Of a stretch of DNA of 64,000 nt, positions 22,772-31,951 are shown in pieces; the stretch's first letter is position 1, and each line of letters starts with the position of its first letter. The position numbers were made by a program, and so were the translations under genes. The DNA comes from Christiangramia sp. OXR-203. Lineage in GTDB: Bacteria > Bacteroidota > Bacteroidia > Flavobacteriales > Flavobacteriaceae. The notes beneath the pieces are model-generated. The model made no database searches and was not told the origin of the DNA. It was given only the letters and a program-made list of their open reading frames with translations. The stretch lies in the NCBI RefSeq assembly GCF_034372165.1, contig NZ_CP139698.1:372001-436000 (forward strand), read 5' to 3'.

Positions 22772-23485
22772 TTAAGATCTAAAATAATAGGTGATGGTTC
22801 CCGGCTGCTCGTTCTTGCCAGCAAGCTTACTAAACCTGGCTCCTGCTGCATATTCCATAGCTCTTTCAACCAGACATTCATTACCTGATGTAGAACTGCC
22901 TTTATTCAGGCTGGTGTCAATAACAAACCCATTCGCATCTACACTAATGTTGATCACGATCTTACCTGCAACGTCGCAGGTATAAACAGGATTCGGAATC
23001 TTAACTGCACGACGGCCCTTTAGGGAAAATGAAATACTGCTATAATCATACACTGCCGATTTTTGTGAGCTCTCTTCAGAGGAATCATCACCGTTCGAAG
23101 CATCTTTGTTCCTGTCAGCAGTTTTTTTATTAACCTGGTAATTTCCCTCGCCCTGGGTATCTTCGCTTTGCTCGGCCTCCTGTCGGGCACTATTCTTCTG
23201 GAAAATTTCGTCCAGCTTGTTCTTCATTTCTGCATCCCGGGCTTCCTTATCTTCATTGTAAGCCTTGTTGGTCTGGACGTTTCTTCGGGGTTGCTTAGGT
23301 TGCTCTTCCTGTTCTTCAGGTTCCTCTTCCGGAGCCTTTTCCTTCTGAAATTGCTCAAGATCCACGAGCATTTCTCCAGCTGCTTTTTTCTGGTTGGCCA
23401 TGTTGAGATTATACAGCGCCAGGAATAGCACAGCAAATAGCAGGGAAGTAATGATTAGAGCTTTGTGTTTGTCGAAAAAATCCAT
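22772..23485 (-). CDS. TonB-family energy-transducer-like protein
   Basis: The 237-residue protein has one N-terminal membrane anchor (about 11-29). A long charged periplasmic linker rich in Glu/Gln/Lys (about 45-150, EKAPEEEPEEQEEQPKQP) follows, then a C-terminal TonB-like domain (IPNPVYTCDVAGKIVINISVDANG..). TonB proteins transmit energy from ExbB/ExbD to outer-membrane receptors. Here no exbB/exbD is adjacent, and the linker is acidic rather than Pro/Lys-rich, so an orphan TonB or a TonB-domain scaffold are both possible. It lies between truB and tag. Confidence 0.82.
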   Translation of the reverse strand: MDFFDKHKALIITSLLFAVLFLALYNLNMANQKKAAGEMLVDLEQFQKEKAPEEEPEEQEEQPKQPRRNVQTNKAYNEDKEARDAEMKNKLDEIFQKNSARQEAEQSEDTQGEGNYQVNKKTADRNKDASNGDDSSEESSQKSAVYDYSSISFSLKGRRAVKIPNPVYTCDVAGKIVINISVDANGFVIDTSLNKGSSTSGNECLVERAMEYAAGARFSKLAGKNEQPGTITYYFRS

Positions 23486-23505
23486 GGATTAGAGTTTCCT
23501 CTATC

Positions 23506-24222
23506 TTAAATGTTCTCCCGTGAAGGTAAGAATTTTTCGAAAGATTCGATATCCATGGCATTTTCTACCGAATATTCTCCTATGCCGGTTCTTCTCAATG
23601 CTGAAAGATGTGCTCCACTGTCTAAAGCCATCCCAAATTCGTGAGCCAGGCTACGAATGTATGTTCCTTTACTACAAACTACTCTGAAGTCTATGTCTGG
23701 AAATTTACTAAAGTCAATATCAAAAGCGTTTATTTCGATCTCTCGTTTTTTGACTTCAACTTGTTCACCTTCCCGGGCATATTCATAAAGTCGCTTTCCA
23801 TCCTTTTTCAAAGCTGAAAAGACCGGTGGTGTCTGTTCGATCTTTCCAATAAATTTTCTACTGGTTTCCAGCAACTTTTCTTCAGTAATGTGAGAAGTTT
23901 CGAATGTTGCATCAAATTCAGTTTCGAGATCAAAAGAAGGTGTCGTTGCACCAAGACTAATAGTTCCCATATATTCTTTGATCTGTCCCTGTAGATCGGG
24001 AATGGTTTTGGTAAACTTTCCTGTGCAAATAATCAAAAGTCCGGTAGCCAGCGGATCTAAAGTTCCAGCATGACCAACTTTGATTTTCTTGATATTACAG
24101 CTTCTTCTAATGAGCCATCTTACTTTGTTCACCAGCTGGAAAGAAGTCCAGCTCAATGGTTTGTCAAATAGCAGTACCTGTCCGGCTTTAAATTCTTCCG
24201 CAGTAAATTGTTTATTGAGCAT
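23506..24222 (-). CDS. truB: tRNA pseudouridine(55) synthase
   Basis: The 238-residue protein has GQVLLFDKPLSWTSFQLV, the catalytic-Asp motif GHAGTLDPLATGLL, the KRLYEYAREG segment and CSKGTYIRSLAHEFG. TruB converts U55 in the T-loop of tRNA to pseudouridine. I start at the ATG at 24220-24222 rather than the TTG two codons earlier. Its first 11 bases overlap the end of uppP, so the two are coupled. Confidence 0.96.
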   Translation of the reverse strand: MLNKQFTAEEFKAGQVLLFDKPLSWTSFQLVNKVRWLIRRSCNIKKIKVGHAGTLDPLATGLLIICTGKFTKTIPDLQGQIKEYMGTISLGATTPSFDLETEFDATFETSHITEEKLLETSRKFIGKIEQTPPVFSALKKDGKRLYEYAREGEQVEVKKREIEINAFDIDFSKFPDIDFRVVCSKGTYIRSLAHEFGMALDSGAHLSALRRTGIGEYSVENAMDIESFEKFLPSRENI

Positions 24223-25006
24223 ACGCAAAAATAATCGCTGCGATTCCCACTACAAAACAATAGATGGCAAACCAGGAAAGCTTGCTTTTTTTAACAAGAG
24301 TGATCATCCAGGTGCAGGCAACCAATCCGGCGATAAAAGCCGATATGAAACCTACCGCAAGTGCTGTTAGGTCTGTGGAACTGGAAGTTAATTCTCCGCC
24401 TAAAAGATCCTTAGCTATCTTTCCGAAGATGAGAGGCACTACCATTAAGAATGAAAATCTAGCAGCTTTCGTTTTGTCGTTTCCAAGCAAAACAGAAGTT
24501 GAAATAGTTGCTCCACTTCTTGAAATCCCTGGTAGCATAGCGATCGCCTGAGCAACTCCAATTACAAATGCATTGGAATAGCTTACCTTTTTTCCGGTAT
24601 CTTTCGCTTTATCTGCAAGCCATAAAAGCAATGCAGTCACAAGTAGCATAAATCCAACAAATAATATATTTCCTCCAAAAAGCGCTTCAAGCTGTTCTTC
24701 AAAAAGTAATCCTACTATAACAGCAGGAAGCATAGAAATAATAATCTTCAGTGAAAACTGGGTTTCTTCGTTCCATTTAAAACTGAATAGACCTCTTAAA
24801 ATTTCAAAAACATCTTTTCTGAAAATTACCAGGGTGCTTAATGCGGTAGCAAAGTGGAGTACTACGGTAAATAGTAGTGATTCTTCAGGTACACTGGTAT
24901 CCCCAAGAATAGCTTTTCCTAATTCTAAATGTCCGCTTGAGGAAACTGGTAAAAATTCAGTAAGTCCCTGGATGATCCCGAGGATCACCGCATCTAATAG
25001 ATCCAA
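24212..25006 (-). CDS. uppP: Undecaprenyl-diphosphatase
   Basis: This 264-residue polytopic membrane protein has the two BacA/UppP signatures QGLTEFLPVSSSGHLELG (about 14-31) and PGISRSGATIS, plus about eight membrane helices. It dephosphorylates undecaprenyl diphosphate to recycle the lipid carrier for peptidoglycan and surface glycans; overexpression is known to give bacitracin resistance. It shares an operon with ftsX, fitting a cell-wall role. Confidence 0.97.
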   Translation of the reverse strand: MDLLDAVILGIIQGLTEFLPVSSSGHLELGKAILGDTSVPEESLLFTVVLHFATALSTLVIFRKDVFEILRGLFSFKWNEETQFSLKIIISMLPAVIVGLLFEEQLEALFGGNILFVGFMLLVTALLLWLADKAKDTGKKVSYSNAFVIGVAQAIAMLPGISRSGATISTSVLLGNDKTKAARFSFLMVVPLIFGKIAKDLLGGELTSSSTDLTALAVGFISAFIAGLVACTWMITLVKKSKLSWFAIYCFVVGIAAIIFAYAQ

Positions 25007-25012
25007 ATTCGT

Positions 25013-25276
25013 TTATTTTTTATGAGGGTTCAACAGGATGGCATAGACTTCTATTGCAAAGCCAATTAGAACGAGGGCCGGTGCAAGTCTAATACGTTGA
25101 AAGTTGTAAATAGCATCATTAAATTCGTTCGGATCTTCGCTGCCACCACCAGACATTAATATGAAGCCAAGTGCAATCACGGCAAGACCAATGAACATGA
25201 ACATATAGTTTCTTTTTCCGAAAACGAATCCGGTATTAAAACTTCCTCCCTGGTGAATTTCTTTCTCTTTTTTCAT
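25013..25276 (-). CDS. DUF3098 small membrane protein
   Basis: The 87-residue protein has an N-terminal cytosolic segment with GFVFGKRNYMFMFIGLAVIALGFILMSGG and two membrane helices (about 24-42 and 64-82), joined by a short SEDPNEFND loop. This is the DUF3098 family, found in Bacteroidota between ftsX and uppP. The function is unknown; constant linkage suggests a part in division or envelope synthesis. It sits 3 nt downstream of ftsX. Confidence 0.9.
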   Translation of the reverse strand: MKKEKEIHQGGSFNTGFVFGKRNYMFMFIGLAVIALGFILMSGGGSEDPNEFNDAIYNFQRIRLAPALVLIGFAIEVYAILLNPHKK

Positions 25277-25279
25277 GGT

Positions 25280-26158
25280 CTAATAATAAAGTTCATCTGT
25301 TTTAAGATTCAGAAAACGAGATGTAGCGAAATAAGTGCTTATCCAGGTAATGATGATACCCATCAGGAAAATTCCGGAGAATAGTATCACTAGCATTTTT
25401 ACATCTCCCAAAAGATTCAATTCCTGAAAACTGTTGTTGAGATAGAATAGCACTGCTGCCATTCCAATAAGAGCGAGAATCGCCCCAATAAGACCCAATT
25501 TTACACTTTGCCAGATAAAAGGTCTGCGTATAAAACCTTTGGTAGCGCCAACCATCTGCATGGTTTTGATGATAAATCTTTTTGAATAAACAGCCAGCCT
25601 GATACTAGAGTTTATAAGCAGGACGGCAATAAAAGTGAAAACCGAACTTGCGATCAATACCCAAAGGCTTATCTTCTTAACGTTATCATTCAGTAAAGCG
25701 ATAAGTGGTTTATCATAAACGACCTCATCTACAAAATTCTTGGATGTAAGATCTGCTGCGATTTCATCTACCTGTTCCGAAGAAACGAAATCGGCATTCA
25801 TATAAACATCAATAGAATTTTGCAGTGGATTATAACCCAGGAATTCCATGAAGTCCTCCCCAATTTCTTCGCTATGTGCAGCAGCAGCATCTTCCTTACT
25901 TACATACGTCGTAGTCTTGGTATAATCTGCCATCGCCAGGCTCTTTTTCAATTGCTCGATCTCTACTTCCTTGGCGGTATCTTTAAGGTACACGGTAAGC
26001 GCTATCTGTTCTTTAAAATGATCTGCCACTTTCTTGGTGTTCAAAACCAAAAGTCCCAGCATTCCTAATAGAAATAAAACCAGTGCAATACTAATCACAA
26101 CAGAGAAATAGGAGGATATGAGTCGGCGTTTTTGATACCTTTCAAAAGATGTGGTCAT
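25280..26158 (-). CDS. ftsX: Cell division protein FtsX
   Basis: The 292-residue protein has TM1 near residues 20-40, then an extracytoplasmic domain (about 40-165, with YNPLQNSIDVYMNADF). Three further membrane helices and the FtsX core (RLAVYSKRFIIKTMQMVGATKGFIRRPF) follow. With FtsE it forms an ABC-type complex that activates peptidoglycan hydrolases during division. ftsE is not adjacent here, as is common in Bacteroidota. It is the first gene of a six-gene minus-strand operon. Confidence 0.95.
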   Translation of the reverse strand: MTTSFERYQKRRLISSYFSVVISIALVLFLLGMLGLLVLNTKKVADHFKEQIALTVYLKDTAKEVEIEQLKKSLAMADYTKTTTYVSKEDAAAAHSEEIGEDFMEFLGYNPLQNSIDVYMNADFVSSEQVDEIAADLTSKNFVDEVVYDKPLIALLNDNVKKISLWVLIASSVFTFIAVLLINSSIRLAVYSKRFIIKTMQMVGATKGFIRRPFIWQSVKLGLIGAILALIGMAAVLFYLNNSFQELNLLGDVKMLVILFSGIFLMGIIITWISTYFATSRFLNLKTDELYY

Positions 26159-26303
26159 ATAGTGACTTCAGATTTTTTGTAAAAATAAGAAAGTTCAGCT
26201 TTCTCAATATTTAAAACGTTTAAACTTTTGAAAATATTGGATGTATAAAGTTGTGAAGTTTTATTGCTTGAACCAGCTGATTTTCAGGTTAAACCGAAAT
26301 AAG

Positions 26304-26311
26304 TACATTTG
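26304..26311 (+). promoter_or_regulatory. -7 element of the panE-like gene
   Basis: An exact TACATTTG lies 14 nt before the ATG at 26326. No TTG lies at the usual -33 distance. Confidence 0.5.
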
Positions 26312-26325
26312 AGTAAAAGACGTTT

Positions 26326-27255
26326 ATGAAAATCTTAGTTTACGGAGCAGGTGGAGTTGGCGGTTACTTTGGAGCGAGACTTGCAGAATCGGGTAACAAA
26401 GTGAGTTTTATTGCTCGTGGAGAACATCTGCGGGCGATCAAAAAATCAGGCTTGCAGCTGGAAAGCATCAATGGAGATATTACTGTGCATCCAGAGTTCG
26501 TAACCAGTGATATTGATGAAGTTGACACTCCAGATCTTATACTATTAGGAGTTAAAAGCTGGCAACTTCCGGAGGTTGCTTCAGAATTGAAAAAAATTAT
26601 TTCCAGAAATACGATCGTGCTGCCATTACAGAATGGAGCTGATAATTATGAAAAACTCACCGAAATACTTCCGAAGGAAAACGTACTTGCGGGTTTATGT
26701 TTTATCGTGAGTTATATTGAAAAACCCGGGAAGATCAAACATGCCTCTTTTGAGCCCAGGATCGTCTTTGGGGAAGCAGATAATAGCCGATCTAAACGGA
26801 TTTTAAAGATTAGTACTTTATTTTCGGAAGCTAAGATCGATTATCTCAATCCGGAAAATATTCAATTGGAGATCTGGAAAAAGTTTCTTTTTATCTGCAC
26901 CATCAGTGGAATTGGTGGGCTTACGCGCGTAAGTATCGATAAGATTAGAAATAGTGCATATTTGCTAGATCTTATGAAACAAACTTCTGCAGAAATTAGA
27001 TCGGTTGCTAATGCCAAAGATATTCCGCTGAATAATGAGCATATTGAGAAGGCCTTTCAGATCATCGAAAATCAGCCGAAAGGAACTACAGCTTCCACTC
27101 AAAGAGATATTATGGAGGGAAAACCTTCAGAAATCGAAAACTTTAATGGTTTTATCGTTAGGGAAGGTGAGCGACTGGGAATTAAAACGCCGGTGAACAA
27201 AATGATCTATGAATGCCTGAAGCCCATGGAAGAGCAGGCTAGAAAAACCCTTTAA
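26326..27255 (+). CDS. panE: 2-dehydropantoate 2-reductase (ketopantoate reductase family)
   Basis: The 309-residue protein has an N-terminal Rossmann fold with GAGGVGGYFGARLAESG (residues 7-23). The ketopantoate reductase motifs are LPLQNGADNYEKL, WKKFLFICTISGIGGLTR with the catalytic Lys, and EIENFNGFIVREGERLGIKTP. It reduces ketopantoate to pantoate with NADPH in the coenzyme A pathway. Paralogues of unknown substrate exist, so the exact reaction is likely but not certain. It is transcribed alone, divergent from the ftsX operon. Confidence 0.87.
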   Translation: MKILVYGAGGVGGYFGARLAESGNKVSFIARGEHLRAIKKSGLQLESINGDITVHPEFVTSDIDEVDTPDLILLGVKSWQLPEVASELKKIISRNTIVLPLQNGADNYEKLTEILPKENVLAGLCFIVSYIEKPGKIKHASFEPRIVFGEADNSRSKRILKISTLFSEAKIDYLNPENIQLEIWKKFLFICTISGIGGLTRVSIDKIRNSAYLLDLMKQTSAEIRSVANAKDIPLNNEHIEKAFQIIENQPKGTTASTQRDIMEGKPSEIENFNGFIVREGERLGIKTPVNKMIYECLKPMEEQARKTL

Positions 27256-27293
27256 GTGTTCCTTATTAGCTCTAGAAAAGTCCTTTAAAATTG

Positions 27294-27301
27294 TATTTTT
27301 G
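27294..27301 (+). promoter_or_regulatory. -7 element of leuS
   Basis: TATTTTTG matches TAnnTTTG exactly and predicts a start near 27308, giving leuS a leader of about 92 nt. No -33 TTG is evident. Confidence 0.5.
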
Positions 27302-27315
27302 CATCCGTATAAAAA

Positions 27316-27373
27316 TGGCAGGAGCGATCCCGCCACCTGTGCTTTGGGGTTTTGAACATCCCCGGGCTGTTCA
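27316..27373 (+). promoter_or_regulatory. Structured leuS leader: GNRA hairpin plus predicted pseudoknot
   Basis: TGGC-GGA-[GCGA]-TCC-GCCA (27316-27335) is a 7-bp hairpin with one A/C mismatch and a GCGA tetraloop. It is followed by GGGG (27346-27349) pairing with CCCC (27360-27363). Its loop segment TGAACA (27353-27358) is exactly complementary to TGTTCA (27368-27373), an H-type pseudoknot. The structure ends 26 nt before the leuS ATG. Such compact pseudoknots are typical of cis-regulatory RNAs, but I do not recognise a known class. Confidence 0.4.
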
Positions 27374-27399
27374 CAAGAATTTAGTTAAGCAGATATCAC

Positions 27400-30213
27400 A
27401 TGAGTTACCACTTTAATAAGATCGAGGAAAAATGGCAGAAATACTGGGCGCAAAACCAGACTTTCAAGGCTACCAACAACACCGATAAACCAAAATATTA
27501 TGTGCTGGATATGTTTCCTTATCCTTCTGGAGCAGGTTTACATGTAGGGCATCCATTAGGCTATATTGCTAGTGATATCTATGCTCGATACAAGCGTCAC
27601 AAGGGATTTAACGTATTGCATCCCCAGGGATATGATAGTTTTGGGCTTCCGGCAGAGCAGTACGCGATCCAAACGGGTCAGCATCCTGCGTTGACAACTC
27701 AAAATAATATTGCCCGTTACCGGGAGCAACTTGATAAGATCGGGTTCTCCTTTGATTGGAGTCGCGAAGTGCGTACCAGTGAGCCAGATTATTACAAATG
27801 GACTCAGTGGATCTTTATCCAGTTATTCGAGAGCTGGTATGATCTGGAAGCTGAAAAGTCCAGACCGGTATCTGAACTTATCGATATCTTTTCTTCGGAA
27901 GGGAATACAAGGGTGAATGCTGCCTGTGATGCAGATATTGCTGAATTCTCTGCGGAAGAATGGAATCGTTATTCTGAAGATGAAAAAGAGCGAGTATTAT
28001 TAAAATACCGACTTACCTACCTCGCTGAAACTGAAGTGAACTGGTGCCCGCAACTGGGAACGGTTCTCGCTAATGATGAGATCGTAAATGGTGTTTCTGA
28101 AAGAGGAGGCTACCCGGTAATTCGTAAAAAAATGACTCAGTGGAGCATGAGAATTTCAGCTTTTGCTGAAAGATTGCTACAGGACCTAAATAAACTTGAC
28201 TGGACCGAAAGTCTGAAGGAGAGTCAGCGTAACTGGATCGGGAAGTCTGTAGGTGCTCAGGTTGCTTTTAAAGTAATGAACAGCGATGCAGAATTTGAAG
28301 TTTTCACTACCAGACCTGATACCATTTTTGGAGTCAATTTTATGACACTTGCTCCGGAACATGAGCTCGTTTCTAGGATCACTACGAATGATCGTAAGGA
28401 AGAGGTAGAGGCTTATATTGAAGCCACAGCAAAAAGGAGTGAACGTGAACGAATGGCAGATGTGAAGACCATTAGTGGTGCTTTCACCGGAGCTTATGCA
28501 GAACATCCTTTTACGAAAGAGCCCATTCCAATCTGGATCGGGGATTATGTACTGGCAGGATATGGAACCGGAGCTGTAATGGCCGTTCCTTGTGGAGACC
28601 AAAGAGATCATGATTTTGCAAGACATTTTGATTTGCCTATTACTAATATTTTCGAAGATGTAGATGTTTCCCAGGAGGCATATGCAGGGAAAGAAGGAAC
28701 GGTGATCGCAAACTCAGATTTTCTTAGCGGGCTGGAATATAAAGAAGCGCTTAACCGTGTTATTCTTGAGCTTGAAAAAACAGGTCAGGGTTATGGTAAG
28801 ACGAATTACAGACTTAGAGATGCCGTCTTTAGCCGACAAAGATACTGGGGAGAGCCATTTCCTGTTTACTACGTGAATGGACTGCCAAAAATGATAGATC
28901 TGGAACACCTTCCATTAAGGTTACCAGAAGTGGAGAAATATCTTCCTACCGAAACCGGTGAACCACCTTTGGGGAATGCTACTAACTGGGCATGGGATAC
29001 TGAGAAAAATGAGGTAGTTTCTAATGATAGGATTAATAATTCCACAGTATTTCAGTTGGAATTGAATACCATGCCGGGATGGGCTGGAAGTAGCTGGTAT
29101 CTTTTTAGATATATGGACGCTGGGAATCCTGATACTTTCGTTTCCGAAGAGGCACAGCAATACTGGGAGAATGTGGATCTTTACATTGGTGGTAGCGAAC
29201 ATGCTACGGGTCACTTATTGTATTCCAGATTCTGGACCAAATTTCTTAGCGATCGTGGGAGACTTACGGTAGAGGAGCCATTCAAGAAATTGATCAACCA
29301 GGGAATGATCCTGGGAACCAGTGCTTTTGTATACAGGCTTGAAGGAGAGAATGTATTTATATCAAGTACCCAAATCAAGGGAAACAACGTTCAGCCAATT
29401 CATGTGGATGTTTCATTGGTAAATTCCTCAGATGAACTTGATATAGAAGGATTCAAAAAGTGGAGACCTGAATTCGCAGATGCTAAATTCGTGCTGGAAG
29501 ATGGGCGTTACATTGTTGGTAGGGAAGTGGAGAAAATGTCCAAGTCTAAATACAATGTGGTGAATCCAGATGAGATCTGTGAACGATACGGTGCAGATAC
29601 TTTAAGAATGTATGAAATGTTCCTGGGGCCGCTCGAACAGGCAAAACCATGGAATACAGCGGGAATTACCGGTGTACATAATTTTCTGAAGAAATTCTGG
29701 AAGCTTTTCCATAATGAAGAGCAATTCGTCGTTACTAACGATAAAGCTTCAGCAGACTCACTAAAGACATTACATAAGACAATTAAAAAAGTAACAGAGG
29801 ATATTGAAGACTTTAGTTTTAATACTTCAGTTTCTACATTTATGATCTGTGTAAATGAGCTTACTGCTCAAAACTGTAACCAAAGAGAGGTACTTGAGCC
29901 ATTAGCTGTGCTAATTTCGCCATACGCACCTCACATTGCCGAAGAGCTCTGGGAAAAACTTGGTAATACCGAATCTATATCCACTGCGGAATACCCGGTT
30001 TTTGAAGAGAAATTTCTTGTGGAGAGCACGAAGAACTACCCCGTTTCCTTTAATGGTAAGATGAGATTTACCATGGAACTACCTATGGATATGTCCAGAG
30101 AGGAAATTGAAAAGAATGTTCTTAACGATGACAGGACTAAAAATCAATTGGATGGTTCTACCCCTAAAAAAGTCATAGTTGTTCCTGGTAAAATTGTAAA
30201 TATAGTAATGTAG
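27400..30213 (+). CDS. leuS: Leucyl-tRNA synthetase
   Basis: This 937-residue class I synthetase has the HIGH-type motif LHVGHPLGY near residue 47. The connective/editing domain has the conserved TTRPDTIFGVNFM segment. The KMSKS loop is EKMSKSKYNVVNP near residue 712, and an anticodon-binding domain and C-terminal extension follow. It charges tRNA-Leu and edits mischarged tRNA. It carries insertions relative to E. coli LeuS, typical of the flavobacterial form. It is preceded by a structured leader. Confidence 0.97.
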   Translation: MSYHFNKIEEKWQKYWAQNQTFKATNNTDKPKYYVLDMFPYPSGAGLHVGHPLGYIASDIYARYKRHKGFNVLHPQGYDSFGLPAEQYAIQTGQHPALTTQNNIARYREQLDKIGFSFDWSREVRTSEPDYYKWTQWIFIQLFESWYDLEAEKSRPVSELIDIFSSEGNTRVNAACDADIAEFSAEEWNRYSEDEKERVLLKYRLTYLAETEVNWCPQLGTVLANDEIVNGVSERGGYPVIRKKMTQWSMRISAFAERLLQDLNKLDWTESLKESQRNWIGKSVGAQVAFKVMNSDAEFEVFTTRPDTIFGVNFMTLAPEHELVSRITTNDRKEEVEAYIEATAKRSERERMADVKTISGAFTGAYAEHPFTKEPIPIWIGDYVLAGYGTGAVMAVPCGDQRDHDFARHFDLPITNIFEDVDVSQEAYAGKEGTVIANSDFLSGLEYKEALNRVILELEKTGQGYGKTNYRLRDAVFSRQRYWGEPFPVYYVNGLPKMIDLEHLPLRLPEVEKYLPTETGEPPLGNATNWAWDTEKNEVVSNDRINNSTVFQLELNTMPGWAGSSWYLFRYMDAGNPDTFVSEEAQQYWENVDLYIGGSEHATGHLLYSRFWTKFLSDRGRLTVEEPFKKLINQGMILGTSAFVYRLEGENVFISSTQIKGNNVQPIHVDVSLVNSSDELDIEGFKKWRPEFADAKFVLEDGRYIVGREVEKMSKSKYNVVNPDEICERYGADTLRMYEMFLGPLEQAKPWNTAGITGVHNFLKKFWKLFHNEEQFVVTNDKASADSLKTLHKTIKKVTEDIEDFSFNTSVSTFMICVNELTAQNCNQREVLEPLAVLISPYAPHIAEELWEKLGNTESISTAEYPVFEEKFLVESTKNYPVSFNGKMRFTMELPMDMSREEIEKNVLNDDRTKNQLDGSTPKKVIVVPGKIVNIVM

Positions 30214-30315
30214 CCCCTTTAAAATTATCAGTTATAGATGTGAAATGTTATTTATAGCATTTTATACCCCTGTTTTTATTTTCTTTACTATTTTTCGGAA
30301 ACAAATTTATCTACC

Positions 30316-31416
30316 ATGAAAATTGGAATTCCGAAGGAGATCAAAAACAATGAAAACAGGGTGGGCATGACACCTGCCGGAGTGCTCGAACTTTCGAAGA
30401 AAGGTCATGAGGTCTATGTGCAATCAACTGCTGGTGATTCCAGTGGTTTTGATGACAAAGACTATCATGCTGCAGGTGCTACGATACTTCCATCCATAGA
30501 CCGGGTTTACGAGGTTAGCGATATGATCGTAAAGGTCAAAGAACCGATCGAACAGGAATATGGTTTAATTAAAGAAGATCAGATAGTATTTACGTACTTC
30601 CATTTTGCTTCCAACCAGGACCTTACGGAAGCTATGATGCGCAGTAAATCTGTGTGTATAGCTTATGAAACAGTAGAGGATAAGGATGGTACTTTGCCAT
30701 TGTTGACTCCTATGAGTGAAGTAGCAGGAAGGATGGCAATTCAGCAGGGAGCCAAATATCTTGAAAAGCCTGTGCAGGGTAAAGGTTTGTTACTTGGAGG
30801 TGTACCGGGTGTTCCGCCTGGGAAAGTACTAGTGCTGGGTGCAGGTGTAGTCGGAGTTCAGGCGGCGAAAATGGCAGCTGGATTAGGAGCGCAGGTGACC
30901 GTTCTTGATGTGAACATGAATAAATTAAGGTATGTGAACGATATCATGCCTAGCCACGTGGTAACTGAATTCTCTAATGAGTATAATATTAGAAAACACT
31001 TAAAAACTACAGATCTTGTGGTTGGTGGTGTGCTAATCACAGGTGCGAAAGCTCCAAAACTGGTTACCAGAGATATGCTAAAGACCATGCAACCGGGGGC
31101 GGTGATCGTGGATGTAGCGGTGGACCAGGGAGGTTGTATCGAAACTACGAGGCCGACTACGCACGAAGACCCTGCTTATATTATTGATGATATCGTACAT
31201 TATTGTGTGGCCAATATGCCTGGAGCTGTCCCTTATACTTCTACGCTTGCGTTAACGAATGTCACACTACCTTATATTCTCAAACTGGCAGATGCAGGTT
31301 GGGAAAAGGCATGTGCTCATGATCCATTCCTTGCTAAGGGACTTAATATTGTAAATGGAGCTATAGTCTATGATCCAATACTGGAGGCGTTTGGATGGGA
31401 TGAAACCTATGCCTAG
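30316..31416 (+). CDS. ald: Alanine dehydrogenase
   Basis: The 366-residue protein begins MKIGIPKEIKNNENRVGMTP, the Ald/PNT N-terminus. It has the NAD-binding LVLGAGVVGVQAAKMAAGLGAQV near residues 172-194 and DVAVDQGGCIETTRPTTH with the catalytic Asp. It interconverts L-alanine and pyruvate plus ammonia with NAD. Length and motifs fit Ald rather than transhydrogenase. Its stop overlaps the convergent rimM stop by 4 bp. Confidence 0.95.
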   Translation: MKIGIPKEIKNNENRVGMTPAGVLELSKKGHEVYVQSTAGDSSGFDDKDYHAAGATILPSIDRVYEVSDMIVKVKEPIEQEYGLIKEDQIVFTYFHFASNQDLTEAMMRSKSVCIAYETVEDKDGTLPLLTPMSEVAGRMAIQQGAKYLEKPVQGKGLLLGGVPGVPPGKVLVLGAGVVGVQAAKMAAGLGAQVTVLDVNMNKLRYVNDIMPSHVVTEFSNEYNIRKHLKTTDLVVGGVLITGAKAPKLVTRDMLKTMQPGAVIVDVAVDQGGCIETTRPTTHEDPAYIIDDIVHYCVANMPGAVPYTSTLALTNVTLPYILKLADAGWEKACAHDPFLAKGLNIVNGAIVYDPILEAFGWDETYA

Positions 31417-31940
31417 CTAAGGTAAAGGTCTACCAGACCTTCGGGGGTGATAACTTTGATCTCCTTGTTCTTTTTGTCCACCTTCTCGATAAACTCATCA
31501 TTCATTGGGACTAGAATCTGTTTGCCATCTTTATCAATTTCGAACAGCGCCTGGGCTGTAGTGTCGTTGATGGAAACGATCTTTCCAATATTCCCGTATT
31601 GTTGATCGATAACATCAAAACCTATGACCTCATGGAAATAGAATTTATCGTCGGGAAGCTGAGGTAATTGTTCAAGAGGCAGGTAGAGTTCTGCGCCAAT
31701 CATGTCTTCCGCATCCTGCTCGGTATCGATATCTTCGATCTTGGCTCTTAGAAGAGTACTTTTGTGGAGGTAAGATCTTTCAATAAAAAATGGAACCAGG
31801 TTTTCGTTGTATTCAACGAAAACCGATTCCATTTCTGTGTAAAGTTCAGGTTCGTCAGTGTCTAATTTAATAAGCACCTCGCCCTTAAAACTAAATTTTG
31901 CGACGATGCGCCCCAGGTAGAAACAATCTTCCTTAGTCAT
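31413..31940 (-). CDS. rimM: Ribosome maturation factor RimM
   Basis: The 175-residue protein starts YLGRIVAKFSFKGEVLIKLDTD, the N-terminal RimM beta-barrel. The C-terminal PRC-type barrel has HEVIGFDVIDQQYGNIGKIVSI and LVPMNDEFIEKVD. It assists maturation of the 30S head domain. It lies 11 nt downstream of rpsP, its usual partner. The typical trmD and rplS do not follow, because the next gene is convergent ald. Confidence 0.95.
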   Translation of the reverse strand: MTKEDCFYLGRIVAKFSFKGEVLIKLDTDEPELYTEMESVFVEYNENLVPFFIERSYLHKSTLLRAKIEDIDTEQDAEDMIGAELYLPLEQLPQLPDDKFYFHEVIGFDVIDQQYGNIGKIVSINDTTAQALFEIDKDGKQILVPMNDEFIEKVDKKNKEIKVITPEGLVDLYLS

Positions 31941-31951
31941 CGTCTACTGTT

